Positions 31,719-40,792 of a stretch of DNA of 64,000 bases are shown here, piece after piece. Source of the DNA: JANNRA01 sp031401035 (GTDB taxonomy: Bacteria; Desulfobacterota; Binatia; HRBIN30; CADEER01); assembly GCA_031401035.1 (NCBI GenBank), contig JANNRA010000065.1, positions 1-64,000 of the forward strand, given 5' to 3'. Positions within the stretch are counted from its first letter, which is position 1, and every line of letters starts with the position of its first letter. Below the pieces are notes generated by a model, which worked only from the letters and a program-made list of their open reading frames with translations, searched no databases and was not told the DNA's origin. The position numbers and the translations under genes were made by a program.

Positions 31719-31747
31719 TTGACAGGCGCCGCGCCACGGCCGAGAAC
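31719..31747 (+). promoter_or_regulatory. Promoter of the DGQHR gene
   Basis: A perfect TTGACA (31719-31724) is followed after 17 bp by GAGAAC (31742-31747), a weak -10 match. The start codon is 49 nt after the -35 box, which leaves a leader of about 13 nt holding GGAGG (31757-31761). Confidence 0.45.
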
Positions 31748-31767
31748 CGCTGCGCCGGAGGATTGCG

Positions 31768-32916
31768 ATGCTCGCGACGCAGATTCGCCAGAAAGACAGC
31801 CGCTTCTACTTCGTCGCCTACCCGGCGGAGGACCTGTTGCGGCGGGTGCGCTTCATCAGCCGCTTCTACGGCGAGGGGGAGACGCTCGAAGCCACGACGC
31901 CGCGCAAGGACGACGAGGTGGCGGCCTTCATCGGCCGCATCGAGCGCTCGGACGCCGCCTTCCAGCGCGACCTGGCGAAGAAAAAGGTGAAGGCGATTCA
32001 GGATTTCTATGCCGAAGCGGTGAACCAGCCGCCGATTCCCGGCGCGGTCCTGCTCTTCACCTCGGAGGCGCTGCACTTCGAGCCCATCGGCAGCTTCGAG
32101 AACGTCGGCAATCTCGAGGAGCCGCGCCAGCCGTACCTGATCATCGACGGCCAGCATCGACTGGCGGCGTTGCACTTCTATCGTCAGAAGCTGCCCGAGG
32201 AGGCGAAGGGCATGCACGTGCCGTGCATGATCTTCGACGGCCGTACCGAGGACTTCGCCACCGAGATGTTCGTCACCATCAACTCGACGCCGACGCGCAT
32301 CAACAAGAGCCACCTGGTCGATCTCTACGAGAAGGTCGCCTATGCGGCGCCCGACAAGCGCCTTGCCGCCAAGGTCTGCGAACTGCTCTACGCCGAGGCC
32401 GACAGCCCGCTGCAGTACAAGGTGAATCGCCTCGGCGGCCGTTCGCGGCAGGCGAAGTGGATCCTACAGGCGGAGCTGTTCAACGAGATTCATCGCTGGG
32501 TGCGGCTCGAGACGCGGCGCCTGAAGGTCAATGCGCTGACACGCGGACGCGACGTCGAGCGCGTCGCGCGCCACGATCTCTACGAGCCGCTGCGCGACTT
32601 CCTTGTCGCCGTGCGCCAGACGCTGCCCAGCGCCTGGGGCAACGAGCGCTACATGGTCACCCGCGCCGTCACCCTGAAGGCCCTGGTGCGCGTCTGCGCC
32701 GATCTCAATCGCGCCGACGGGGCCGCCGACGAGCGCGTCCGGCGCTGGACGGCGAAGCTGCGCAAGCTGCGCGAGCTCGAGCCCGACTTCCGCAGCGAGG
32801 GATTCTACGAGCGCTTCCCGGCCCGCGGCCAGGTGGAGCGCGTCGCCCGCATCCACCGCCGCCTCGACCAGTTCCTCGCCATCCCGCCACTCGGCAAGGA
32901 AACGGATGGGGACTGA
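31768..32916 (+). CDS. DGQHR domain protein (DndB-like)
   Basis: A 382-residue protein with the defining IIDGQHRLAAL motif (DGQHR at residues 127-131) and the second conserved block FVTINSTPTRINKSHLVDLYE. DGQHR-domain proteins include DndB, the regulator of DNA phosphorothioation, and many stand-alone genes often linked to DNA modification or defence. DndB belongs to a ParB-like fold. No dndA, dndC, dndD, dndE or restriction gene is near, so this is an orphan. The strong promoter, direct repeats and GGAGG site show a well-expressed, possibly autoregulated gene. The SDR gene overlaps its 3' end by 11 bp. Confidence 0.85.
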   Translation: MLATQIRQKDSRFYFVAYPAEDLLRRVRFISRFYGEGETLEATTPRKDDEVAAFIGRIERSDAAFQRDLAKKKVKAIQDFYAEAVNQPPIPGAVLLFTSEALHFEPIGSFENVGNLEEPRQPYLIIDGQHRLAALHFYRQKLPEEAKGMHVPCMIFDGRTEDFATEMFVTINSTPTRINKSHLVDLYEKVAYAAPDKRLAAKVCELLYAEADSPLQYKVNRLGGRSRQAKWILQAELFNEIHRWVRLETRRLKVNALTRGRDVERVARHDLYEPLRDFLVAVRQTLPSAWGNERYMVTRAVTLKALVRVCADLNRADGAADERVRRWTAKLRKLRELEPDFRSEGFYERFPARGQVERVARIHRRLDQFLAIPPLGKETDGD

Positions 32917-33781
32917 CCATCAGCGCATGGACCCCGGGTCGCGATCCGTCCTGATCACCGGCACCTCCTCGGGCATCGGCTGTGCGGCGGCGGCGGAATT
33001 GGCGACGCGTGGCTGGACGGTGATCGCGACGATGCGCGATCTCGCCCGGCGCGCGGCCCTCGACGCGGCGGTGGCCGGGGCGCCGGGGCGGGTGCTGGTG
33101 GCGCCACTCGACGTCACCGACGCGGCGGCGCTGCCGCCGGCCTTGCGGGCCGCCTTGGCGCCCGGCGGCGGCGGGCTCGATGCGGTGGTGCACAACGCCG
33201 GCGTCGCCGTCGGCGGCGCCTTCGAGGATCTGCCCGAGGCCGAGTTGCGGCGCGTCATGGAGACCAACTTCTTCGGCGTGCTTTCGCTGACCCGGCTGCT
33301 GCTGCCGCTGTTCCGTGCCCAGCGGCGCGGCCGCATCGTCATCGTCTCGAGCAACTCGGCCTTCTTCGGCGAGCCGGCCAACTCGATCTACGTCGCCTCG
33401 AAGTGGGCCATCGAGGGGTGGGCCGAATCCCTCGCGTACGAGGTCGCGCCGTTCGGGGTGGACGTCGTGCTGATCGAACCGGGGCCCTATCGGACCGAGA
33501 TCTGGAACACCTCGCCGCGCATCCTGCCGCCGGACAGCCCCTACCGGGCGCTGCTCGAGCCGATCGAACGCGCCATCGATCAGCACGTCGTGGCCGCGGC
33601 CCGCGATCCGCGCGAGGTCGGGCGCGCCATTGCCGACGCCCTGGCGGCGCGCCGGCCGGCCTTTCGCATCCCGGTCAGCCCGCAGGCGCGGGTCGGCCAT
33701 TTCCTGCGCGGCAAGGTGCCGAGTCGCTGGCGTCGCGCCATGGTTTCGCGCCTGCTCGGCCTGCACCGCGTGCGGGTCTGA
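32906..33781 (+). CDS. SDR family oxidoreductase
   Basis: A 291-residue short-chain dehydrogenase/reductase with the classical Rossmann motif TGTSSGIG (residues 18-25), NNAG-like HNAG, the catalytic serine in IVSSNS, and YVASK with Y162 and K166. EPGPYRTEIW after the active site is typical of classical NADP-preferring members. The substrate is unknown. ATG 32906 has AAGGA 5 nt upstream and overlaps the DGQHR gene; ATG 32927 is the alternative start. The overlap suggests cotranscription with the DGQHR gene. Confidence 0.88.
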   Translation: MGTDHQRMDPGSRSVLITGTSSGIGCAAAAELATRGWTVIATMRDLARRAALDAAVAGAPGRVLVAPLDVTDAAALPPALRAALAPGGGGLDAVVHNAGVAVGGAFEDLPEAELRRVMETNFFGVLSLTRLLLPLFRAQRRGRIVIVSSNSAFFGEPANSIYVASKWAIEGWAESLAYEVAPFGVDVVLIEPGPYRTEIWNTSPRILPPDSPYRALLEPIERAIDQHVVAAARDPREVGRAIADALAARRPAFRIPVSPQARVGHFLRGKVPSRWRRAMVSRLLGLHRVRV

Positions 33782-33909
33782 GGCGGGCGTCACCTCCGTG
33801 AGCCTGACCTGGGCGCCCCTGACCTGGGCGCGCCTGACCTGCGCGGCCCGGCCATGGTCCGGAAGCGGCCATGGTCCAGAGGCGCTAATGTTTCGATTGC
33901 CTGGCGTAG

Positions 33910-34071
33910 GTGGTAACTGCTCGCCGCATGGCGGAGAGCAGGCGCTGCGCGCTGCAGGCGTTGTTCGGGCCGGGGCGCGACGAGATGGTGAACCACACCG
34001 TCGACGTCGTTGCCTGGCAGGACGCGGCGGCGCGGCCGGCGGCGGCCGGCAACGGCAAGTTCCTCTTCTGA
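33910..34071 (+). CDS. Possible small protein upstream of DUF2889
   Basis: An open frame of 53 codons from GTG 33910 (47 from ATG 33928) ends 8 nt before the DUF2889 start. From the ATG, 46 of 47 codons end in G or C, as expected of a real gene here but also common by chance at this G+C. The product ends AGNGKFLF and has no known motif. The preceding stretch 33800-33880 holds short direct repeats (CCTGACCTGGGCG-like three times, GGCCATGGTCC twice). No good ribosome binding site is visible. Confidence 0.3.
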   Translation: MVTARRMAESRRCALQALFGPGRDEMVNHTVDVVAWQDAAARPAAAGNGKFLF

Positions 34072-34079
34072 GGCCGGCG

Positions 34080-35075
34080 ATGCGACTGGAACTCGGCGGC
34101 CACCCCATTCACACCCGCGCCCTGAGCGTCGTGGTCGGGCTCGATGCGCAGGGGGTGGCGGTCAGCGCCGATCTGCTCGACCTGCGCAAACGCGGCTTCA
34201 CGCCGGTCGGCACCGAGGTGCAGGGAGCCGGCATCATCCACCAGATGGGACTCGATGCGCATCTCGCCGGCGGTATCATCACCCGCCTGGCGGCGCGCCA
34301 GCCGGTGGTGGCGTTCGAGGCCTCGGCGGCGACGCGCGGCGAGAGCTGCCGGACGGTCGTGATGCGTCTGGCGGCGCTGGTCGGCATGGCGTGCGACGAC
34401 TCGGCGCCCCTGCGCGAGGTGCTGGGCGGCGCCCTCGGCTGCTCGCACCTGCTGGCCAGCGCGCAGTTGCTCTGCGCCACTGCGGCCGCCTACGCGGGCG
34501 CCGCCGACGGCGCGGCCGCGGCCGCGGCCGCGCCGGTGCATGCGACGCTGCTGCGCCGCGATCTGGTCTTCGACGGGCACGAGCGCGAGGACGGCCGGCT
34601 GGCGGTCGGGGTTCAGCTCTCCGACCTGCACACCGCGCCGGTCGCTGCCGGCGCGCGGCCGATGGCGCGCTTTGCCGCCCACGACGAGCTGCGCCTGAGC
34701 ATCGTGCTGGAGGGCTGGCCGGCTCGCCTGGTGGCGCTGAGCGGGGCTGAGCGGCGGCGCAGCGCGGCGCAGTTCGCGACCGCGCCGTGGGTCGACCTGG
34801 CCGCGCCTCTGGCGCCGCTCACCGGTGTCACCCTGGGGAAGGGATCGGCGCAGACGCTGCGCCAGGCGGCAGCGGGGCGCCCGGCCCTGCAGGCGGCGTT
34901 GCAGCAACTCGGTCCGGCCCTGATCCAGTGCCGGGCCTCCTTTCCGGACAAGTGGTTGAACGTGGCGGCGACGGCCGACGCCCATCCCGGCCTGATCGGT
35001 ATCGCCGACTCCTGCTACATGTGGCGCCGCGGCGGGGCGTTGCAGCAGCTGCGCGAGAGTTCAAGTGATACCTGA
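34080..35075 (+). CDS. DUF2889 domain-containing protein
   Basis: A 331-residue cytoplasmic protein of the DUF2889 family, of unknown biochemical function. The family blocks are clear: HPIHTRALSVVVGLD at the start, DLLDLRKRGFTPVGTEVQGAG, GIIHQMGLDA, FEASAATRGESCR and ALGCSHLLASAQLL. Distant duplicate halves are not evident. The frame is open upstream, but ATG 34080 gives the family N-terminus (MRLELGGHPIHTR). It lies just before the amine dehydrogenase operon on the same strand, with 55 bp between. Confidence 0.87.
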   Translation: MRLELGGHPIHTRALSVVVGLDAQGVAVSADLLDLRKRGFTPVGTEVQGAGIIHQMGLDAHLAGGIITRLAARQPVVAFEASAATRGESCRTVVMRLAALVGMACDDSAPLREVLGGALGCSHLLASAQLLCATAAAYAGAADGAAAAAAAPVHATLLRRDLVFDGHEREDGRLAVGVQLSDLHTAPVAAGARPMARFAAHDELRLSIVLEGWPARLVALSGAERRRSAAQFATAPWVDLAAPLAPLTGVTLGKGSAQTLRQAAAGRPALQAALQQLGPALIQCRASFPDKWLNVAATADAHPGLIGIADSCYMWRRGGALQQLRESSSDT

Positions 35076-35130
35076 ACTGAGGGGCGCCGGCCTTGGCGGG
35101 GCGGTGTGCTTCCGCTACACGGCGCTTGTC

Positions 35131-36369
35131 ATGCGTCGTCTCGCGCTGTTGGCGCTGTTCGCGCTGCTGCTGCCGCCAGGGCTCCTCGCCGAGGTGGCGC
35201 CGGAGCAGACCGGGGTCATCGCCACGCTGCCGCAGCCGCCGCGGCCGCACTGGGTGTGGAGCGCCGATCCGGTCCTGCAGCGCACCGCGTTGCTCGACCT
35301 CGACGAGAACCGCTTCCTCGGCATGGTCAACGGCGGCTACGGGCTGCCGATGCCGCTCTTCGCCCGCGGCCGTCCGGAACTCTACATGCCGGCGACGTAC
35401 TACTCGCGCGGTACGCACGGGACGCGCACGGACGTGGTCGAGTTCTACGACACGGAAACCTTGACGCTACGCGGTGAGGTCGAGATCCCACCCAAGCGCG
35501 CGACCAATGCGTTCTCGATCGGCCACGCGGCACTGACCGACGACGACCGCTTCGCCGCCATTTTCAACTGGACCACCGGCACCTCGTTGAGCATCGTCGA
35601 CGTCGTGGCGCGGCGCTTCACCGGCGAGATCGCCCTACCGGGCTGCAGCCTGGTCTTCGCCGCCGGGCCGCGGCGGCTGTTCTCGCTGTGTGGCGACGGC
35701 GCCCTGTTCACCGTCATGCTCGACGACGAGGGGCACGAGGCGTCGCGCGCCACCAGCGCGCCGTTCTTCGACGCGACGCGCGACCCGGTGATGGAGAAGG
35801 GCGTGCGGCTGGGCAACCAGTGGCTCTTCGTGTCCTTCGCGGGCCGCATCCACTCCGTCGATGCCAGCGGCGCGGTGCCGGTGTTTGGCGAGCCGTGGTC
35901 GATTGTCAGCGATGCCGAGCGCGCCGAGTCGTGGCGGCCCGGCGGCAACCAGCCGCTCGCCGCGCACGGCGGCAGCGGCCGCCTCTACGTGCTCATGCAT
36001 CGCGGCGGGCCGGACACGCACAAGGAGGCGGGCGAGGAGGTATGGATCTTCGACGTCGCCGCGCGTCGTCGCGTCGCCCGCGTCCCTCTGGTCAATCCCG
36101 GCATCACCATCTACGGCTTCCCGCTGCGGCCGGGCGCCGGCTGGCCGGCGCCGATCGCCGCCCTGAGCGACTGGGCCATGGACGCCCTGACGCCGGCGAT
36201 GGTCGGCTTCATCGAGGTGACGCAGGACGATCAGCCGCTGCTGGTGACGGCATCGCAGTTCAGCGGCTCGCTCGGTGTCTATGACGCCCGCAGCGGCGCC
36301 TTCCTGCGCCGCGTCGGTCCGACCGGCTGGACCAGCGACGTGCTGCAAGCCCCCTGGGGTGGACCGTGA
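35131..36369 (+). CDS. mauB: Amine dehydrogenase heavy (beta-propeller) chain
   Basis: Large subunit of a periplasmic tryptophan-tryptophylquinone (TTQ) amine dehydrogenase of the methylamine/aromatic amine dehydrogenase type, 412 residues. A signal peptide covers residues 1-21 (LALLALFALLLPPGLLA). The mature seven-bladed propeller shows HWVWSADP, GMVNGGYG, TYYSRGTHGTRTDVVEFYD near the start and LYVLMHRGGPDTHKEAGEEVW late, all typical of MauB/AauB. The next genes encode MauE, MauD, the light chain and a cytochrome, so the identification is strong. Substrate class (methylamine or aromatic amine) cannot be fixed from this chain. Confidence 0.93.
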   Translation: MRRLALLALFALLLPPGLLAEVAPEQTGVIATLPQPPRPHWVWSADPVLQRTALLDLDENRFLGMVNGGYGLPMPLFARGRPELYMPATYYSRGTHGTRTDVVEFYDTETLTLRGEVEIPPKRATNAFSIGHAALTDDDRFAAIFNWTTGTSLSIVDVVARRFTGEIALPGCSLVFAAGPRRLFSLCGDGALFTVMLDDEGHEASRATSAPFFDATRDPVMEKGVRLGNQWLFVSFAGRIHSVDASGAVPVFGEPWSIVSDAERAESWRPGGNQPLAAHGGSGRLYVLMHRGGPDTHKEAGEEVWIFDVAARRRVARVPLVNPGITIYGFPLRPGAGWPAPIAALSDWAMDALTPAMVGFIEVTQDDQPLLVTASQFSGSLGVYDARSGAFLRRVGPTGWTSDVLQAPWGGP

Positions 36370-36439
36370 ACGCGGCCGACGGCCGGCGCGCCGCCGCCGT
36401 GTCATCCCGGCGATCGCGCGGTTGCGCCGCGCCCGGTGC

Positions 36440-36995
<556 letters not shown>

Positions 36996-37003
<8 letters not shown>

Positions 37004-37670
37004 GGCGCTGCTGGTCTCGACGCTGCTCCTGTGGGTGGTGGTGCTGGTCCTCGCGGCGGTGGTCGTCGCCCTGGTGCGACAGGTCGGAGTCCTGCACGAG
37101 CGCGTCGCGCCGGCCGGCGCCCTGGTCGGCCGCGAGGGGCCGCGGCTGGGCGAGGCGGCGCCGCGCCTGACGCTGCCGGACTGGTCCGGCCGCCCGGTGC
37201 TGCTCGGCGGCGTCGCCGCCGACGGCCTGCCGACGCTGCTCGTCTTCGTCTCGCCGACCTGCCCGGTATGCAAGACCGTGCTCGAGATCCTGCCCTCGCT
37301 GCTGCGCGGCGAACGGGCGCGCCTGGTGCTGGCCAGCGACGGCCCGCGCGATGAGCACGAGGCCTTCGTGCGCGCGCACGATCTCGCCGCGCGCCCGTAC
37401 CTGCTCGCCGCCGACCTCGGGCTCGTCTATCAGGTGCCGAAGCTGCCCTATGCCGTGCTCATCGACGCCGCCGGCGTGCTGCGCGCCAAGGGACTGGTCA
37501 ACACCCGCGAACACCTCGAGAGTCTCTTCGAGGCGATGGAGCGGGGCGTCGGCTCGATTCAGGAGTATCTCCGCGCGACGCTGCCGGCGGATCAGTCGCT
37601 GCCGGCGCCCGCGCCCGCGCCCGCGCCCGGGCGCGAGGGCGAGGGGATCAGACTGGGAGGCCGCCCATGA
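36996..37670 (+). CDS. mauD: MauD thioredoxin-like light-chain maturation protein
   Basis: A 224-residue membrane-anchored periplasmic thioredoxin-fold protein. One N-terminal helix (about 5-28) anchors it. The redox motif is CPVC (C89, C92) in VFVSPTCPVCKTVLEILP, matching MauD. It is thought to help form the six disulfides of the amine dehydrogenase light chain. A Pro/Ala-rich low-complexity tail (about 205-212) precedes the end. ATG 36996 overlaps mauE, and the light-chain gene starts in the last codons of mauD, so translation is coupled. Confidence 0.92.
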
Positions 37671-38230
37671 CCACAGGTGTGACGAGCGCACTCGATCGCT
37701 GGTTCAACCGTCTGACGCGACAGGTGGCGCGGCGCACCTCGCGCCGCGGCGCGCTGGCCCGTCTCGCCGCCTTGGCGGTCGGTGCCGCGGCCGTGCCGCT
37801 GCTGCCGGTGTCGCGGGCGCGGGGCGCGGACGGCGCCCGCGCGCCCATTCCCGGCGAGCCCGATGCGGCGACGCCGGCCGGCAATCCCGGCGATTGCGAG
37901 TACTGGCGCCACTGCGCCATCGACGGATTCCTGTGCAGCTGCTGCGGCGGCACCCAGCGCTCGTGTCCGCCCGGCACCGAGCAGGCGCCGGTGACCTGGA
38001 TCGGCACCTGTCGCAATCCGGCCGACGGCAAGGACTACGTGATCTCGTACAACGACTGTTGCGGCAAACACATCTGCGGGCTGTGCTTCTGCCACCGCAA
38101 CGAGGGCGACAAGCCGATCTACTTCGCGCCGCGCAGCAACGACATCAACTGGTGCTACGGCGTCTCGAGCGTCGTCTACAACTGCTCGACGGCGATCGTC
38201 CTCGGCCTGGCGACGGAAGAGAAGGGGTGA
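37667..38230 (+). CDS. mauA: Amine dehydrogenase light chain with TTQ cofactor
   Basis: Catalytic small subunit, 187 residues. A long leader with RRTSRRGALARLAAL (twin-arginine type) suggests Tat export. Aligning by eye to Paracoccus MADH, the two tryptophans that form TTQ are present: W111 (VTWIGTC, the W57 equivalent) and W162 (NDINWC, the W108 equivalent). The catalytic aspartates D86 (CAIDG, D32 equivalent) and D130 (YNDCCG, D76 equivalent) are also there. The Cys-rich blocks CSCCGG, CCGKHICGLCFC and the spaced cysteines for six disulfides are kept. All features needed for an active TTQ enzyme are there. Confidence 0.95.
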   Translation: MTTGVTSALDRWFNRLTRQVARRTSRRGALARLAALAVGAAAVPLLPVSRARGADGARAPIPGEPDAATPAGNPGDCEYWRHCAIDGFLCSCCGGTQRSCPPGTEQAPVTWIGTCRNPADGKDYVISYNDCCGKHICGLCFCHRNEGDKPIYFAPRSNDINWCYGVSSVVYNCSTAIVLGLATEEKG

Positions 38231-38649
38231 GGAATCGCCGCGCCGCGCTGCTGCTCGGGTTGGCGCTGGTCGGGCTGGCGGGGGCGCCGGCGGCGGCGAG
38301 TCCGCCGCTCGACTACCAGCTGCAGTGCCGCGGCTGCCACGGACCGGACGGGCAGGGCAGCGGCGGCGGCGCGCCGCCGTTCCGCGGCCAGTTGGGGCGC
38401 TTTCTCGGCTCGACGGACGGCCGCGCCTACCTGATCCGGGTGCCGGGAGTGGCGCGGTCGGAACTCGACGACGCCAACACCGCCGCCCTGCTGACCTGGC
38501 TGGTGCGGCGCTTCGACGGCGACAACGTGCCGTCCGACTTCACGCCGTTCACCACCGCCGAGGTGGCCGCGCATCGGCGTCCGCCGCTGACCGACGTGGT
38601 GGCCGAGCGACGGCGGGTCCTGGCGGTGGGCACCGCCCCGGCGCCGTAG
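38227..38649 (+). CDS. Small monohaem c-type cytochrome
   Basis: A 140-residue periplasmic cytochrome c, the likely electron acceptor of the amine dehydrogenase. Signal peptide residues 1-25 (LLLGLALVGLAGAPAAAS) precede a single haem site CRGCH (34-38). GTG 38227 overlaps the mauA stop. The gene takes the place of orf-2, a small monohaem cytochrome, in the aau cluster of Alcaligenes faecalis, rather than the amicyanin gene (mauC) of mau clusters. With one haem and 140 residues it is not MauG. Confidence 0.85.
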   Translation: MRNRRAALLLGLALVGLAGAPAAASPPLDYQLQCRGCHGPDGQGSGGGAPPFRGQLGRFLGSTDGRAYLIRVPGVARSELDDANTAALLTWLVRRFDGDNVPSDFTPFTTAEVAAHRRPPLTDVVAERRRVLAVGTAPAP

Positions 38650-38704
38650 GGGAGGCCCCCCTTGCGGCGCGGCCGCCGCCCCGGCATCGTGACTCGTCGC
38701 AGAG

Positions 38705-40792
38705 ATGCCGGATCCCATCGTCACCGAAGAGCTGGCGCTGCTGGCCGCCGTGCGCCAGGCGCTGGAGGCCCACGTCGAGTCGAGCGGGCCGTCCGAGACG
38801 ACGGCGATCCGTGAACTCGAACGCCTGCGCGAACAGCTGCTCTCGGGCCGCGGCGCCGACGACCGCGCCGCCGCGATGCGCGACTACGACCGGCAGGAGG
38901 CGCTGTTGCGGCAGATCCGCAGCGGCCGCAAGCGGACGCGTGTGGCGCCGGCGTCGCCCTACTTCGGCCACCTGCGCCTGCGCGAGGGCGGCCGCGAATG
39001 GGACATCTGCCTCGGCCGGGGGACGTTCATTGAGGCCGGGGTGAGCGTTGTCGACTGGCGCAACGCGCCGGTGTCGCGCCTGTTCTACCGCTACGAACAG
39101 GGCGATGAGTACGAGGAGGAGATCGCCGGCCGCACCCGCCTCGGCGCCATCGTCACGCGCCGCACGGTGACCATCCGCGACGCCGTGTTGCATCGCGTCG
39201 ATGCCCAGGAGGGGACCTTTCGCGCTGACCCGCAGGCGCCCGACGGCTGGCAGCGCACCGACCGCGCGGCGCCGCGCCTGACCGGCGGCGAGGGCAGCGC
39301 CCTGCGTGTCTACCAGGCCGGCGACGCCGGTGATCGCGCCCTCGGCGCCGTCGCCGGGCAGCCGGCGATGCGCGCCGACAAGCACCTGCCCGACATCGCC
39401 GGCCTCATCGATCCCGACCAGTTCGAGCTCATCACGCGTGCCTCGAGCGGGCTGGTGGTGATCCGCGGCACGGCCGGCTCCGGCAAGACCACCGTGGCGC
39501 TGCATCGCATTGCCTACCTCGCCTTCGACGACCCGACCGTCGACGGCGAGCTGACCCTGGTGGTCGTCTTCTCGCCGGCGTTGCGCGACTACGTCAGCCA
39601 TGTCCTGCCGGCCCTCGGCGTCCACCGGGTGCGCGTCTGCACCTTCCAGGAGTGGGCCGCCGAGCTGCGGCGGCGCCATTTCCCGATGCTGCCCGCCGAG
39701 GCGACCGATGAATTGCCGGGCATAGTCCACCGCCTCGAGTCGCACCCGGTGATGCTCGAGATCCTCGCCGCCCAGGTGGCGCGCACGCGCGGCAAGGCGA
39801 CGGCGCACCAGGCGCTCGACGATTGGGGCAGTGCACTCGGCGACGTCGAACTGCTCGCCGCGGCGGTCGAGCGGGTCGCCCCGGGGGCCTTCAGCCGCGG
39901 TGAACTCGAGCGTGTCGGCGATTGGTGCGGGCGCCGTTACCGCGATCTGCTGGCCCGTCTGGCGGGCGAGGAGGCGCCGCCGCCGGTCCTGGCGACGGAG
40001 GATGACGCGCTGCTGCTGCGCGCCTATCAGCTGCGTGCCGGGCCGCTACGCGATGCCGCCGGGCAGCCCCTGCAACTCGTGCACGTCGCGCTCGACGAGG
40101 TGCAGGACTTCTCACCCCTCGAAGTGCGCGTCCTGCTCGACTGCCTCGACGAGCGGCGCAGCATGACCCTCGCCGGCGACACCCAGCAGCACGTCCTGCA
40201 AGACGCCGGCTTCGCCTCCTGGAGCGACTTCTTCCGCCATCTCGGGCTCGCCGGCACCGAGGTGAACACCTTGCGCGTCAGCTACCGTTCGACGCACGAG
40301 ATCGTCGAGTTCGCCCTCTCGCTGCTCGGCGAGTTGCGCGAGGACGACACGCCACCGGAGACGACGCGCAGCGGACCGCCGGTGGAACTCTTCCGCTTCA
40401 CCGACCACGGCGCCTGCGTCGCCTTCCTGGCGACGGCGCTCAAGCGCCTGGTCGCCGCCGAGCCGCTGGCGGCGGTGGCGTTGCTGGCCCCCTCGGAGGA
40501 TGTCGCCGAGGTGTACCATCAGGCTCTCGAGGGCGCCGAGGTGCCGCGCCTGGCCTGGGTGCGCGACCAGCACTTCAGCTTCGCGCCCGGCGTCGAGATC
40601 GCCACCGTGGCGGACGTGAAGGGGCTCGAGTTCGATTACGTCGTGCTGCTCGAGGCGAGCGCGACGCACTACCCGGACAGCCCCTCGGCGCGCCGCCGGC
40701 TACATGTCGGCGCGACGCGCGCCATCCATCAACTGTGGCTGACCAGCGTGGCGACGCCGTCGCCGCTCACTCGCCCCGCTCGAGCTGCGTGA
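38705..40792 (+). CDS. HelD-like superfamily 1 helicase
   Basis: A 695-residue UvrD/HelD-type ATPase. Walker A GTAGSGKTTVALHR (about residue 253), Walker B ALDEVQDFS and the later SYRST and KGLEFDYVVL motifs are present. The long N-terminal region with coiled-coil-like heptads and the FIEAGVSVVDWRNAPVSRLFYRYEQGDEY block is characteristic of HelD-type proteins, which bind RNA polymerase, rather than repair helicases. A DNA-repair role is the alternative. Its 3' end overlaps the convergent DUF2959 gene by 26 bp. ATG 38705 has no clear ribosome binding site. Confidence 0.85.
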   Translation: MPDPIVTEELALLAAVRQALEAHVESSGPSETTAIRELERLREQLLSGRGADDRAAAMRDYDRQEALLRQIRSGRKRTRVAPASPYFGHLRLREGGREWDICLGRGTFIEAGVSVVDWRNAPVSRLFYRYEQGDEYEEEIAGRTRLGAIVTRRTVTIRDAVLHRVDAQEGTFRADPQAPDGWQRTDRAAPRLTGGEGSALRVYQAGDAGDRALGAVAGQPAMRADKHLPDIAGLIDPDQFELITRASSGLVVIRGTAGSGKTTVALHRIAYLAFDDPTVDGELTLVVVFSPALRDYVSHVLPALGVHRVRVCTFQEWAAELRRRHFPMLPAEATDELPGIVHRLESHPVMLEILAAQVARTRGKATAHQALDDWGSALGDVELLAAAVERVAPGAFSRGELERVGDWCGRRYRDLLARLAGEEAPPPVLATEDDALLLRAYQLRAGPLRDAAGQPLQLVHVALDEVQDFSPLEVRVLLDCLDERRSMTLAGDTQQHVLQDAGFASWSDFFRHLGLAGTEVNTLRVSYRSTHEIVEFALSLLGELREDDTPPETTRSGPPVELFRFTDHGACVAFLATALKRLVAAEPLAAVALLAPSEDVAEVYHQALEGAEVPRLAWVRDQHFSFAPGVEIATVADVKGLEFDYVVLLEASATHYPDSPSARRRLHVGATRAIHQLWLTSVATPSPLTRPARAA

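Noticed and set aside
31768..32916. A DNA phosphorothioation (Dnd) island
   Set aside because: Only the DGQHR gene is present; neighbours are an oxygenase and an SDR, and no dndACDE or restriction genes are visible.
38227..38649. The operon cytochrome as MauG
   Set aside because: It has one haem motif and 140 residues; MauG is a dihaem protein of over 350 residues.
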